Assembly: GCA_029260825.1 (NCBI GenBank)
Contig: JAJDCM010000322.1
Span: forward strand, 26,157-90,156
Length of the DNA: 64,000 bases
Source: Planctomycetota bacterium
GTDB lineage: Bacteria; Planctomycetota; JACOTG01; JAJDCM01
Direction: 5' to 3'
The position numbers and the translations under genes were made by a program. Under the pieces are notes generated by a model that saw only the letters and a program-made list of their open reading frames with translations, was not told the origin of the DNA and searched no databases. Below are positions 49,138 through 59,094 of the stretch, one piece after another. How positions within the stretch are numbered: the first letter of the stretch is position 1; the number at the start of each line of letters is the position of its first letter.

Positions 49138-50526
49138 TCAGTTGCCGCCTTTGTCGTCTTCTTTCTCAGGAGCTTTCTTGGGCGGTTCGGAGGTGGGTTC
49201 GGTGCCTTTTTCTTTCGTATCAGAATCGGCGTTGTTTTTCTTCTGGAACTTCACGAGACCACGTCGCCGATTCTTGCCGTTCTTCTTCTTCTTCTTTTTA
49301 TTCTGCTGCCCATTCCCGTTTGCTTCTTGCTTCCGGAGCTCAGCAAGCTTCTTTTTCGCATCCTTGATGGACGCCTTGGCCTGGGGTGATACCTGACCTC
49401 CCTGTCGCTTCGGGAGAGGTCGCAGAGGAACGTTGCCGATGGGGAAGTTGGGCTCATCCGTCTTGAAGGAAAGCTGAACTCCCTTCTCAGGAAGAGTGTA
49501 TCCCTTGGGTGCGGTGATCACCAGTCGATAAGCTTTTCCCTCGGGCTTGTCGTTGATGACTTTGACTTCAAGCTCCTCGGCATTGATTTCAATGTCACTG
49601 ATCTTGAGATCTTTTCCCTTGGTGTGTCGCACGTACACGTAGCGTCGCATGTCGCTGGCGAGTTCCTGGGGAAACCGTAGCAGCGAGGGCGTGACCATGA
49701 CCGGAGGTGGAACGTAGGCCGATGCCATCACCTGAATCATGCGGATTTCATCCTCATTGGTGTTCATGGTGATGGAAGCGCGGTTGAAGCGATTCGTGAG
49801 CGGCGGAATGGTCTTGACGGTCAGCTTGTAGCGCTTTCCTTCTTCGATTTCTTCCAGATCGACGTTGAACTTGTCGCTGTCGCAAACGAGATCGGTGAGG
49901 TTGAGGGGATCGGGTAGGTTGTTGGTGATGGTGATGACTCGTTCCTGTTCTTTTGCAGGATCAGCGGATCCAAAAGAGGCGGAACCCGGAACGATCTGGA
50001 TGGCTTGCCACACTTCACCTTTGATGACGATCTTGACTTCTTCTTTGCCCTTGACGTTGGTGTAGACCGAGATGGATTTACTGACTTTCCCCCGAAACTT
50101 CTTGGTCTCGAACATGATGGGGAGTTTTCCCGAGGCACCGGGCGCCAACACCGTTTCGAAGTCACCGGTCACGGTGCAGCCGCAGATGGGTTTCACCCGA
50201 TCGATGCGAAGCTCTTTGGTGCCGGTGTTCTTGAAGATGAAGTCGTGATGAACCGGGACTCCGGCTCTGGCTCGTTCGAAGTCGTAAGCCGGAGTTTCAA
50301 ACTCGATGTCGGGGCCGACTTCGCCCTCTTTGACAGGCTGCCTCTGGTTGGTTGGCTTTTCGGTGGCTTTGCCATGGTTGTGGCCATCACCGGGCTCGTG
50401 CTTTTGGTCTTTCTGACCGAGGGCCGGACTCGCGAAGAACACCAATCCGAGCGCCAAAGCAAAGAGTGCAGTCTTTTTTACAAACATCCGAGGTCGACCT
50501 TTCTCAGGGTTTTTCAGATTTCCCAT
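49138..50526 (-). CDS. DUF1573-type protein with signal peptide and basic C-terminus
   Basis: FKNTGTKELRIDRVKPICGCTVTGDFETVLAPGASGKLPIMFETKKFRGKVSKSISVYTN; C-terminal KKKKKKNGKNRRRG. Confidence 0.83.
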   Translation of the reverse strand: MGNLKNPEKGRPRMFVKKTALFALALGLVFFASPALGQKDQKHEPGDGHNHGKATEKPTNQRQPVKEGEVGPDIEFETPAYDFERARAGVPVHHDFIFKNTGTKELRIDRVKPICGCTVTGDFETVLAPGASGKLPIMFETKKFRGKVSKSISVYTNVKGKEEVKIVIKGEVWQAIQIVPGSASFGSADPAKEQERVITITNNLPDPLNLTDLVCDSDKFNVDLEEIEEGKRYKLTVKTIPPLTNRFNRASITMNTNEDEIRMIQVMASAYVPPPVMVTPSLLRFPQELASDMRRYVYVRHTKGKDLKISDIEINAEELEVKVINDKPEGKAYRLVITAPKGYTLPEKGVQLSFKTDEPNFPIGNVPLRPLPKRQGGQVSPQAKASIKDAKKKLAELRKQEANGNGQQNKKKKKKNGKNRRRGLVKFQKKNNADSDTKEKGTEPTSEPPKKAPEKEDDKGGN

Positions 50527-50683
50527 GGAGCTTGATCAGAGGAGCCTACGCCCTGCTCCCCCGAGCTCACATGGGAGAGTCGCTAGATCGGGCTAGACCT
50601 TGCCCCTGATAATCCACCGATATTGTACTAGACGATCTCTTGGATGAGAGAAGAAAGTCCCCTGGCCCCCCTATCCATCCCCC

Positions 50684-51103
50684 TCATTTGCGATCGGATG
50701 CCCGTTCCGAGGAGGGAACATAGGAGATTTTTGGAGCCTCATCCGGCCCCAACTCCCTTCCCAGGTACTTTTCTACGTTGCCAGGATCGAACATGTTAGC
50801 AATTTGGGCAAGGAGGGACTCGACATCGATTCCCATGTGGGTGGGGGTGAACTTGTTGAGCTTCTCGGTAGCCCGCTGGACATGGTTCCCGGAGCCTCGG
50901 CGATGGTTCCAGCTCAGGTGCAGGAGGGCAGCACAGATCTGAATGAGGCCCTGAAAGAAGAGTCTTTCCGGGTGAGGTTCCTCGCGCCAGATGTCCTCCC
51001 AGAACTCGTGTCCTTCGTGGTAGTTGCCTTGGTTGAAGAGCTCGACCCCCTTGTGAAAGGCCTCCTCCCGATCAAGCGGTGGTTTCTCGTCTTTGTCGTT
51101 CAT
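50684..51103 (-). CDS. DUF309-like protein
   Basis: FHKGVELFNQGNYHEGHEFWEDIWREEPHPERLFFQGLIQICAALLHLSWNHRRGS. Confidence 0.8.
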   Translation of the reverse strand: MNDKDEKPPLDREEAFHKGVELFNQGNYHEGHEFWEDIWREEPHPERLFFQGLIQICAALLHLSWNHRRGSGNHVQRATEKLNKFTPTHMGIDVESLLAQIANMFDPGNVEKYLGRELGPDEAPKISYVPSSERASDRK

Positions 51104-51272
51104 GTTTCCCTCTCACGTCCTGACAGGTTTGCATCGATGAATCACCGTTGGTGGAGGCAAGATCGGCTCGGACGGCCGAGGAGTTCGCCCCCCCACTTTC
51201 GTTTTTCCATATTAATCTGGCCCCGTCTATTGACAGGTTGAAAGCGGGTCCTAGACTATGGCGCTCACACAC

Positions 51273-51427
<155 letters not shown>

Positions 51428-51478
51428 CGGCGCGGACGCAAGGTCCGTGGCTAGAGGTTGTGCGAAAGGAATGGTTCG

Positions 51479-52525
51479 ATGGCGAACCGTGTGCACCTCT
51501 GGCTTCGCGGCCAAACATGGTGGATCGGCTACACCCTCAACGACGGGACCCGGATCCGTCGCTCCCTGAAGACGCGCTCGGAGAATAAGGCCGAGCGGGA
51601 GAGGGCCCGGCTCGAGTATCTCCTCCGATGCGACCGCCTGGAGGAGACCAACGGCCCGGAACGGATCTCGATGGAGGTTTTCCTCGAACTCTATGAGGGG
51701 CACCTCCGGTCGCGGAAAACCAAAAAGAGCCTCCAGAACGACCTCTCCTATCTTCGTGGCTTCCTCAAGTCTCACGGTTTCCGGTTCCTCGACGAGATCT
51801 CGACCCGACACATTAACGCCTTCCTCGCTCGTCGAGGCAACGAGGACAGGGTGGCACCTCGGACGCTGAACCGCACTCGAGAGGTCCTCCACACAATGTG
51901 CGCCTTCGCCTTGGACCAGGGCTATCTAGAGACCAATCCGGTCACCAAGATCAAACGCTTCCGGGAACCGGAGCCAGAAATCGTCTTCTTGAGCTCCAAG
52001 GAGATCGTGGAACTCCTCGACGTGTTGTCCGGCGACATTCTTCAGCCCCTGGTCGCCACGCTCATCTTTGCCGGTCTCAGGAGAGGTGAAGTGTGCTGGC
52101 TAACGTGGGAAGATGTGGAGCTCGGGAGGGATCCACCAATGCTTCACATTCGGGGAAAAACGATGAACGGAATGTTCTGGCAACCGAAGACGAAGAAATC
52201 TCGTCGCATTCCTATCAGTTCACGACTCCGACCTTTTCTCCGCAACCTCCATCGCAACGCGAATGGTGTTCCTTGGGTCCATCCTTCTCCGAAAGGATTC
52301 CGGTGGGATGAGGACAACCTCACTGAACGATTTCGGCGAACGATGAAGCGCCATGGACTACCTTGGCGAATCATGGATTTGAGGCACACCTTCGCGAGTC
52401 AGCTTGCCGCCAACAATGTTCCCTTTGAGAAGATCGCTTTGCTGATGGGCAACTCGCCCGAGATTGTTCGGAAACACTATGCTCGCTTGATTCCGGAGGA
52501 TCTACGGAAGGAGGTGGAATTCTGA
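51479..52525 (+). CDS. Tyrosine recombinase / integrase of element 2
   Basis: LIFAGLRRGEVCWLTWEDV, RIMDLRHTFASQLAANNVPFEKIALLMGNSPEIVRKHYARL. Confidence 0.94.
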   Translation: MANRVHLWLRGQTWWIGYTLNDGTRIRRSLKTRSENKAERERARLEYLLRCDRLEETNGPERISMEVFLELYEGHLRSRKTKKSLQNDLSYLRGFLKSHGFRFLDEISTRHINAFLARRGNEDRVAPRTLNRTREVLHTMCAFALDQGYLETNPVTKIKRFREPEPEIVFLSSKEIVELLDVLSGDILQPLVATLIFAGLRRGEVCWLTWEDVELGRDPPMLHIRGKTMNGMFWQPKTKKSRRIPISSRLRPFLRNLHRNANGVPWVHPSPKGFRWDEDNLTERFRRTMKRHGLPWRIMDLRHTFASQLAANNVPFEKIALLMGNSPEIVRKHYARLIPEDLRKEVEF

Positions 52526-53556
52526 TGAGCGAAAAGCAACCGAGACCGGCGTACAAAAAAGCAGACGAACCGATTGGTGCGCACACCGTGAGCGTCTTCT
52601 ACACTCGCGGAGATTCACTGCAGAGCTTTCGAAAAATGAGACGTGAGGCAACGGAACCGACATTCGGGGAGATGTGGGACGCCTATGTTGTCCGCGCCCA
52701 CTTGAATCCAGAAAAGGCAAGCCGGTTTCTCGGTCTTTCTGCAGAAGAATTCAAGGCTGCCAGGGAAAGGCTTCTAGGAAAGATCGCTATCGAAAGAAAA
52801 ATCCCTGATGAAGATGAGTTCATCATCGTTCTCAACTTACTTCCGACGAACGATGAATTCGTCGAAGAGGAGCTTACTCTTCCAAGTTGGGTCTTCGAGC
52901 ACGTAGTAGATGGACTAGCAAAACAGCTTGCCGCCCTACGAGACAATCCCGACTTTATTGAAGCCGATCAGCGTTTCTGCCAACGGAACAACTTCGCACC
53001 AATTACAGAGAGTAATATTCAATACGATCGACCGTTCTCAACAGAGATCGAAGACTTCTTAAAAGAGTGGCTCGTGCTCCCCGGCCTTTCGTCTCCCCGA
53101 GTTGACCGAGACTTCTTGCTACACGGTCACGAATTCGTTCGAACTGCTGGCGCCGCACCTCCGCTGATCCGCGTTTTCCCTGTAATCCCTCTCGCATCCA
53201 AGGAACCTCTCAAAGGCCACGAGCACTCTGTCATCCTGTTCCTTCGACCCGGCCTTTGTTCCCGGAAAACGCTCGAGAAATGCATCCTGCTGTTTCATGG
53301 TCGAGCCGCGAAACAGCTCCACCGGAAACCCGCTAGACACGACACCCCTTCGAGAGCGTTCGTCATATTGCAGAAGAATCCAGGATCGATCCTGGTCGCA
53401 ATCGATCCCTTTGCCCTCCAGAAGGCCGTGCGCAAAGGTTTCCGGGATCTAGTTCTTGCGCAGTCATCAAAAGCCAGGGTCGTGACCCAGTCTTGGGGGC
53501 AAATGGATCTCCAGAGAGACCTGAAAGCGCGAGACCTAAACAAAGAAGCCAGCTAG
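52525..53556 (+). CDS. Hypothetical protein coupled to the integrase
   Basis: 343-aa ORF; ATG overlaps the integrase stop (TGATG). Confidence 0.7.
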   Translation: MSEKQPRPAYKKADEPIGAHTVSVFYTRGDSLQSFRKMRREATEPTFGEMWDAYVVRAHLNPEKASRFLGLSAEEFKAARERLLGKIAIERKIPDEDEFIIVLNLLPTNDEFVEEELTLPSWVFEHVVDGLAKQLAALRDNPDFIEADQRFCQRNNFAPITESNIQYDRPFSTEIEDFLKEWLVLPGLSSPRVDRDFLLHGHEFVRTAGAAPPLIRVFPVIPLASKEPLKGHEHSVILFLRPGLCSRKTLEKCILLFHGRAAKQLHRKPARHDTPSRAFVILQKNPGSILVAIDPFALQKAVRKGFRDLVLAQSSKARVVTQSWGQMDLQRDLKARDLNKEAS

Positions 53557-53604
53557 AATTAACCTCCATTCGGCGTATCCAGCCCACCCCCTGGGTGAAC
53601 TTCA

Positions 53605-53621
53605 AGCAAGCAGTGCTTGCT
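53605..53621. promoter_or_regulatory. Operator-like palindrome upstream of the HTH gene
   Basis: AGCAAGCAGTGCTTGCT, perfect 8-bp arms around a central G. Confidence 0.45.
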
Positions 53622-53714
53622 CGACCACCCGGGAGGAGTCGGAGCTGGTAACGCACAACCTCTTCCGCGCCGCCCGGGGGGTCTCTACCACCATCTGTTC
53701 AAGGAGACCCAAAC

Positions 53715-53933
53715 ATGGCGACCAGAAAAAGAAAGATCGATCAGCTCGTCTCAGCCAAGGAATTGGCAGAAGATTGGGGCTGTCATCGGACCACCGTGGC
53801 CCGCCTATTAAAACGGGCCGGAATCCATCCCGTCGTCTTCACGAAACATCGAAACGGAATGAAGAGGTGGCGGCTGCGCGAGGTCGAGCAATACGTTCAA
53901 AGTAGATCCTCTGAATCCGGGACAATCAAGTGA
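53715..53933 (+). CDS. HTH/excisionase-like small protein
   Basis: MATRKRKIDQLVSAKELAEDWGCHRTTVARLLKRAGIHPVVFTKHRNGMKRWRLREVEQYV. Confidence 0.78.
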   Translation: MATRKRKIDQLVSAKELAEDWGCHRTTVARLLKRAGIHPVVFTKHRNGMKRWRLREVEQYVQSRSSESGTIK

Positions 53934-54316
53934 GTCGGGCAATCCAACCGGTCGCTTGTTTTGGCCAATCGGCTGCAGCAGCAGCCATTACCGAAGCGAG
54001 GCGAGCCCACTCAGTCGAGATTCAGGGAGAACGTCAAATCCTGGGCTGGATCCTACTCGATGGAGATATAGAGCTACTCTCGCGACTCAACAAACTCGAT
54101 CCCACCGAACTAATGGAACCTCTTTCCGGCGTTTTGCTCGCAGCTCTCCGTCACCTTCACGACCTGGGCGAACCGCTTCACGAAACGCCAATCTTGAAGC
54201 TCGTGAAGAGAGTGCCTTCGGCTCGCTCTCGCATCGCACTCCAGTTGCACTTGTGCGATTGCATGGAAACGGCTGGCCTTGAGCCGCCGGCGCTCCGCAC
54301 ACCACAATCCAACTAG
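53930..54316 (+). CDS. DnaB N-terminal-domain-like protein
   Basis: SVEIQGERQILGWILLDGDIELLSRLNKLDPTELMEPLSGVLLAALRHLHDLGEPLHETPIL; GTGA overlap with the HTH gene. Confidence 0.6.
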   Translation: MSRAIQPVACFGQSAAAAAITEARRAHSVEIQGERQILGWILLDGDIELLSRLNKLDPTELMEPLSGVLLAALRHLHDLGEPLHETPILKLVKRVPSARSRIALQLHLCDCMETAGLEPPALRTPQSN

Positions 54317-54326
54317 GGGAGCTTCG

Positions 54327-55715
54327 ATGCCAAGAGAAATCGAGGAGGGCCTCTCGAGCCTAAGCTCGGAAGCTTCCAGAAAACGGCTCGGCAAAGGATT
54401 GGAGAAGATCCTGGCCCTTCTGACCAAAAGAGACACAGAGGTCCCGGAAGCTTGCGATCGGCTGCTCGAACTCGTCGATACCGTCGTCGAGCTCGAGACA
54501 CCGGAAGAGGAGCCGTGGCCGAGCCCCCCGAATGAAGCGGCGTTCTGCGGACCTCTGGGCGAACTCGCAAAGTTGATCGAACCTCACTCCGAGGCTGATC
54601 CAGTCGCCATCCTGGCACAGGGCCTCGTGGCGTTCGGATCGGCGGTGGGTCCGGGGCCGTACTTTCGCGTTGAGGCAGACCGCCACCATGCCAACGAGTT
54701 CCTGCTGATCGTTGGCAAGACCGCTCGAGGCAGGAAGGGCACATCCCGCGGGCACGTCATGGCCAGGATGAAGGAGGTCGATCCCGAGTGGTTCGAGCAC
54801 TGCATAAAGACCGGTCTTGCTTCAGGGGAAGGGCTGATTCACGCCCTCAGAGAAGAAGCTGCTTCATCCTCCCCCAAGGACAAACGACTTCTCGTTGAGG
54901 AATCCGAGTTCGCCCGCGTCCTTGCGGCTGGGGCTCGTGAAGGAAACATCCTGACGTCGGTCCTCCGCCAAGCGTGGGACTCGCAAACACTGAGCAACCT
55001 GACCAAGCGGGACCCTCTCGAAGCCCGAGGATGTCACATTTCCGTGAACGCACATGTGACCGAGGCTGAGTTACTCCGGCTAATGCAAAACGTGGACGCG
55101 CTGAACGGTTACCTAAATCGTTTCTTCTTTCTTCGGGTACGTCGCACGAAGCTTCTTCCTCTCCCCTCGAGGATCCCCGAAGAGCCCCTACTAGCCATCA
55201 CAAATGCTCTTCGGGAATCCCTCGAAAAAGTTCGGTCACTCGGAGAGATTAGATTTACGACGGAGGCAGAGGCGGAGTGGGTCAGAGTCTATCCGGAAAT
55301 TTCCCGAGACGACCGTCAGGGCCTCCTCGACCCGCTCGCGGCGCGGGCAGAACCGCACGTCCTCCGGCTGTCTCTCCTCTACGCATTGTCTTGCGGGTCA
55401 GGAGAAATTGCGATTGAGCATCTCCGCGCAGGCTTGGCATTGTGGGACTACGCGGAACGATCCCTCGAGGGACTCTTTGGGGACCGACTGGAGGACCCGT
55501 TGGCGGACAAGGTCCTTGCCCATCTTAGGGCAGCGGGGCACTCAGGGATGAACCGTGAGCAGCTTCACAGGAAGCTCGGAAACAGAACGAAAGGCGCGGC
55601 GCTACGGAGAGCTCTCGACCTCCTGGAGAAGCAGCGCCTCATCCGCGTGGACACTGCAGGAAAGGGGGCTCGGTACGTTGCTCGCCCGAGACGCTCTACG
55701 AAGCGCGAAGGATGA
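54327..55715 (+). CDS. DUF3987-like (YfjI-type) protein
   Basis: FCGPLGELAKLIEPHSEADPVAILAQGLVAFGSAVGPGPYFRVEADRHHANEFLLIVGKTARGRKGTSRGHV...LLVEESEFARVLAAGAREGNILTSVLRQAWDS. Confidence 0.8.
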   Translation: MPREIEEGLSSLSSEASRKRLGKGLEKILALLTKRDTEVPEACDRLLELVDTVVELETPEEEPWPSPPNEAAFCGPLGELAKLIEPHSEADPVAILAQGLVAFGSAVGPGPYFRVEADRHHANEFLLIVGKTARGRKGTSRGHVMARMKEVDPEWFEHCIKTGLASGEGLIHALREEAASSSPKDKRLLVEESEFARVLAAGAREGNILTSVLRQAWDSQTLSNLTKRDPLEARGCHISVNAHVTEAELLRLMQNVDALNGYLNRFFFLRVRRTKLLPLPSRIPEEPLLAITNALRESLEKVRSLGEIRFTTEAEAEWVRVYPEISRDDRQGLLDPLAARAEPHVLRLSLLYALSCGSGEIAIEHLRAGLALWDYAERSLEGLFGDRLEDPLADKVLAHLRAAGHSGMNREQLHRKLGNRTKGAALRRALDLLEKQRLIRVDTAGKGARYVARPRRSTKREG

Positions 55716-55839
55716 TGAAGGATGGTAGGAAGTCCTTCATCGTCCTTCGCACTTCTCACACATCAGAGGACAGGACCGGGCAGTTCCGTAGCACGACTGT
55801 CCGCACGGCCATTTTGCCGTACCGGTCGCCCGGCGACAG

Positions 55840-55932
55840 GCCGGGACAAACTCCGGACATTGCCCAGGCGTTTTCCGGACATACACCAAGACAGAAGGCG
55901 GACATAAATCAGGGACTTCGGAATACGGACAC
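55840..55932. repeat. CGGACAT iteron-like repeats
   Basis: CGGACAT at 55854, 55876, 55899 and CGGACAC at 55926 in the same orientation, about 22-27 bp apart; related CGGGACA at 55842. Confidence 0.55.
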
Positions 55933-55936
55933 GATC

Positions 55937-56281
55937 TCAAGGACATCTTCGCCGTCTCAATGGAAACCCCAGCTTCCGGAGTCGAAGCAGATCCGACCGT
56001 CGGTAGCGCCGAATTCCGCCCTCGACGTGCAACGAAGAGAGGAAATCCTGCTTCTCCCAGCGAAGGAGGGTCGTTGTGCAGACACCCATAAACCGTGCGG
56101 CCTGGGCAGGTCGCAACCAGCATCGCAGAGACTCAACATCAGCCTTCATGTACAAGCGATCTCCGTTTGCTGCCCGTTTGGAGGAAACCAGACCTTCCTC
56201 CTCCCTTCGCCTAAGAGTGCGAACAGCGATTCCGACCAGACGGGCAGCTTGTCCCGACCGAAGAAAGAATTGCTCCTTCAT
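55937..56281 (-). CDS. Double MerR-type HTH protein
   Basis: MKEQFFLRSGQAARLVGIAVRTLRRREEEGLVSSKRAANGDRLYMKADVESLRCWLRPAQAARFMGVCTTTLLRWEKQDFLSS; two tandem HTH motifs. Confidence 0.65.
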   Translation of the reverse strand: MKEQFFLRSGQAARLVGIAVRTLRRREEEGLVSSKRAANGDRLYMKADVESLRCWLRPAQAARFMGVCTTTLLRWEKQDFLSSLHVEGGIRRYRRSDLLRLRKLGFPLRRRRCP

Positions 56282-56651
56282 TTCAATGGGCTCCACATGT
56301 TGCCGACGGTGTCGGTCGAATGGAAAGGGCGGAAGGGCTGGATCCAAAAGTAAAGAGGTGCGGGAGACCCCCCCTGGCAAACGTGATGAGGCTTCATTCC
56401 ACCGAAACGTCTGGAGATGAAGATCCGTTCGACTCACCCGAAATGATCCGGCCGCACGGAGACTTATCTCGGGAATCTTTACCTCGAGAAGTTCGCCTGC
56501 GAAACACTAATTGCGGGCAGGACATTCGGCGCGAACTACTCAAGCTAAATGTTTAGTTCAACGTCCTTTATGCTGTATATTCTAACATGACCAACAAAGA
56601 CCGTAAATGAAGGGCGTGGAAGAACCGAAGGGTGGCTTTTCTTTCGGTGGG

Positions 56652-58835
56652 TTACCGAACGTCAAGCACCACCGCATTGGTTACGCTGTAGCCCGTCGAG
56701 TTAGCGGAGCCATTGTCCTGAATCAATCCCTGGATCGTCAGCGTTTGCGGCTGACCCAAGCCCGTCGATCGTGTCCGGCTCCACGGCGCCCTGATCGGAC
56801 CCGGGATCTCGGTGACACCTTGGCAGACAAGACCCGGCAGACTCGGGCTTCGAAGGCACATGAACGGTTGGGGATTCCGCCCTCCATGGAAAGGAGTCGG
56901 ATTCACTGTACAGCCAAGGGACTCACCAGCCCCTACTAAAGTCAGGGGGCTTGCTGGGCGACTAGCCCACACCCACAAAATGTAAGAAGCAGGTGCAGGT
57001 CCCATTGGGGCTGCATCAAAGGTGGCTTCAATTGCGTCTCCGATCGACGCGGTAACAATCCCCGTTTTGCCATTGAGTCGAACAACCTCCACTACAGATC
57101 CCACCCCAGAGTTGACTGTTCCGGCTCCACATGAAGAACCCGCAACGTGCAGAATGACATCGGACGAGTCCCCGTCGCCGTTCAAATCCGTGTTTCCTTG
57201 GCTGCTTTCTGGAACTTTGATGGCGATTAGGTGGCCAGTCTGAGTCTGAACTTCAGAGCCAGAGAAAACGACCTGAAGGTTGCTAGTAACCTCTCGAGTC
57301 GCGTCGTGAACATGAAGCACATTATCAAAAATCGAAATATCGCCATCCCCATTCAAATCGGTCCCCTCAAAGAATTCATTGACCCCAAAGAGGAACGAGT
57401 CTCCGTCGATTTCGCTCAGGCGGAGGCTCCGAAAGACAAAGAGGCCTAAGTTAGTGACGTGTCCCGAAACAGGATCGTATATATGGGCTATTCTGTCATC
57501 TACATCACCATCACCATTTAGGTCTGTATTCCCCTGACCGGCCTCCGATACTGTAAAACCTGCGAAATTCAATCCCACTGCTGGCGGATCATTTGGATCT
57601 CCAAGTGCGAAACCCAGGTTGCGTGTGACGTCTAGATTGGCATCGTAGATGTGTGCAACCCGGTCTGACAAGTCACCATCGCCGTTGAGATCCCCATCAC
57701 CCTGGGCGAACTCGGATACTGCAATTCCAACGAAATGCGGTGAGACACCGGAGGAGCCAGCTAGACCCAAGTTAGTGAGGGTGGCCGACCTGGCGTCGTA
57801 AACGTGAACAACCAAATCTGATGCATCTCCGTCACTGTTCAGGTCAGTACCCCCCTGAGAATCTTCCGACACAGTGAAGGTTACAAGACTTCCAGAGACA
57901 AAGAACCGTGAGGTAGAGAGCGCTACTCCCAGGATTGACGTGCTATTGGCCCTGATGTCGAAAATCTGGAGAACAGAGTCGAATGTATCCCCGTCACCGT
58001 TGAGATCCACACTACTTTCAACAATAGAGAATACTATGAGCGTATCAGTAACCTGGAGCTCAGGGCTGGACGAAATAGCAACACCAAAATTCGTAATAAT
58101 GCCCGTTTCTCCATCGTAGACGTGCAAGACCTGGTCGAATGTATCCCCGTCACCGTTGAGATCGGTGTTAGCTTCACAAGACTCCCTTACTAGCAGGGCG
58201 ACGGACGTTCCAGCAACCTTCTCAAGAAGTGTACAAAGACCAACATTAGTAATGTTTCCGGACCGGGTGTCGAGAACATGGGCAACTGCATCAAGCGCGT
58301 CACCGTCGCCGTTGAGATCGGTGTTTCCATGAAATGACTCTAGTACTGTAAAGGCCATCAATCGACCGCCGTGTTCTACCGGTAAGAAAAAAACCGCTGC
58401 ACTGGAGCCTGTTGGGAGTAATGTATTTGTAGTGATGCCGGTTCTCGTGTTGTAGACGTGAAGGACCTCATCCAAAGTATCCCCATCGCCGTTAAGGTCA
58501 ACATTTCCATGAGCAGACTCTTTGACCGTAAATGCAAGGACATCATCTCTAAACGCCAGAGCACTCTCTGCTTGAAGGCCAACGTTCGTGATGGTTCCCG
58601 ACGTAGAATCGTAGACATGCACAACAGCATCGTCGGTATCTCCATCACCGTTGAGGTCCGTGTCAGACTCAAGGACGGAAAACGCGACGAAGTCCCCAGA
58701 AACAGCAACGACCCCTACAGCTTGCGCAAGGTTCGTGACTTCAACCGGCTGGGCAAAGGCGGACTCTTGGCCGGTGGTCAACAGGGCAAGCATGAGCCCC
58801 AGTGGAGTTAGTCTTCTGAAAAAAGAACGTTCCAT
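56652..58835 (-). CDS. Secreted repeat protein with ten DLNGDGDxxD Ca-binding-like repeats
   Basis: Signal peptide MERSFFRRLTPLGLMLALLTTGQESAFA; ten units of the form DLNGDGDTxDxVxHVYDxxxGxxTNxGL. Confidence 0.85.
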   Translation of the reverse strand: MERSFFRRLTPLGLMLALLTTGQESAFAQPVEVTNLAQAVGVVAVSGDFVAFSVLESDTDLNGDGDTDDAVVHVYDSTSGTITNVGLQAESALAFRDDVLAFTVKESAHGNVDLNGDGDTLDEVLHVYNTRTGITTNTLLPTGSSAAVFFLPVEHGGRLMAFTVLESFHGNTDLNGDGDALDAVAHVLDTRSGNITNVGLCTLLEKVAGTSVALLVRESCEANTDLNGDGDTFDQVLHVYDGETGIITNFGVAISSSPELQVTDTLIVFSIVESSVDLNGDGDTFDSVLQIFDIRANSTSILGVALSTSRFFVSGSLVTFTVSEDSQGGTDLNSDGDASDLVVHVYDARSATLTNLGLAGSSGVSPHFVGIAVSEFAQGDGDLNGDGDLSDRVAHIYDANLDVTRNLGFALGDPNDPPAVGLNFAGFTVSEAGQGNTDLNGDGDVDDRIAHIYDPVSGHVTNLGLFVFRSLRLSEIDGDSFLFGVNEFFEGTDLNGDGDISIFDNVLHVHDATREVTSNLQVVFSGSEVQTQTGHLIAIKVPESSQGNTDLNGDGDSSDVILHVAGSSCGAGTVNSGVGSVVEVVRLNGKTGIVTASIGDAIEATFDAAPMGPAPASYILWVWASRPASPLTLVGAGESLGCTVNPTPFHGGRNPQPFMCLRSPSLPGLVCQGVTEIPGPIRAPWSRTRSTGLGQPQTLTIQGLIQDNGSANSTGYSVTNAVVLDVR

Positions 58836-59094
58836 GACAAAACACTCCTATCGCCTTCGTAGACATGAAATCCTCAGTAGCCAGTATGCCCTAGGTGAAG
58901 TACGAGGACGACGGCTTCTTCGGAGAAATCTGCGTAGAATCGATCAAACTCCGGAAAAGGTGATCGGCTTCGGCCGGAATACGCAAGTTTTCCAGTGGCA
59001 TCGTCAAACGCCGTTAGAGCAGAAAAAGAGCTCGATGTCCGATAATGATTATTAAGTTGAACGCCAAATAGGGTCGTCAGTGTGGTGCAGCCGC

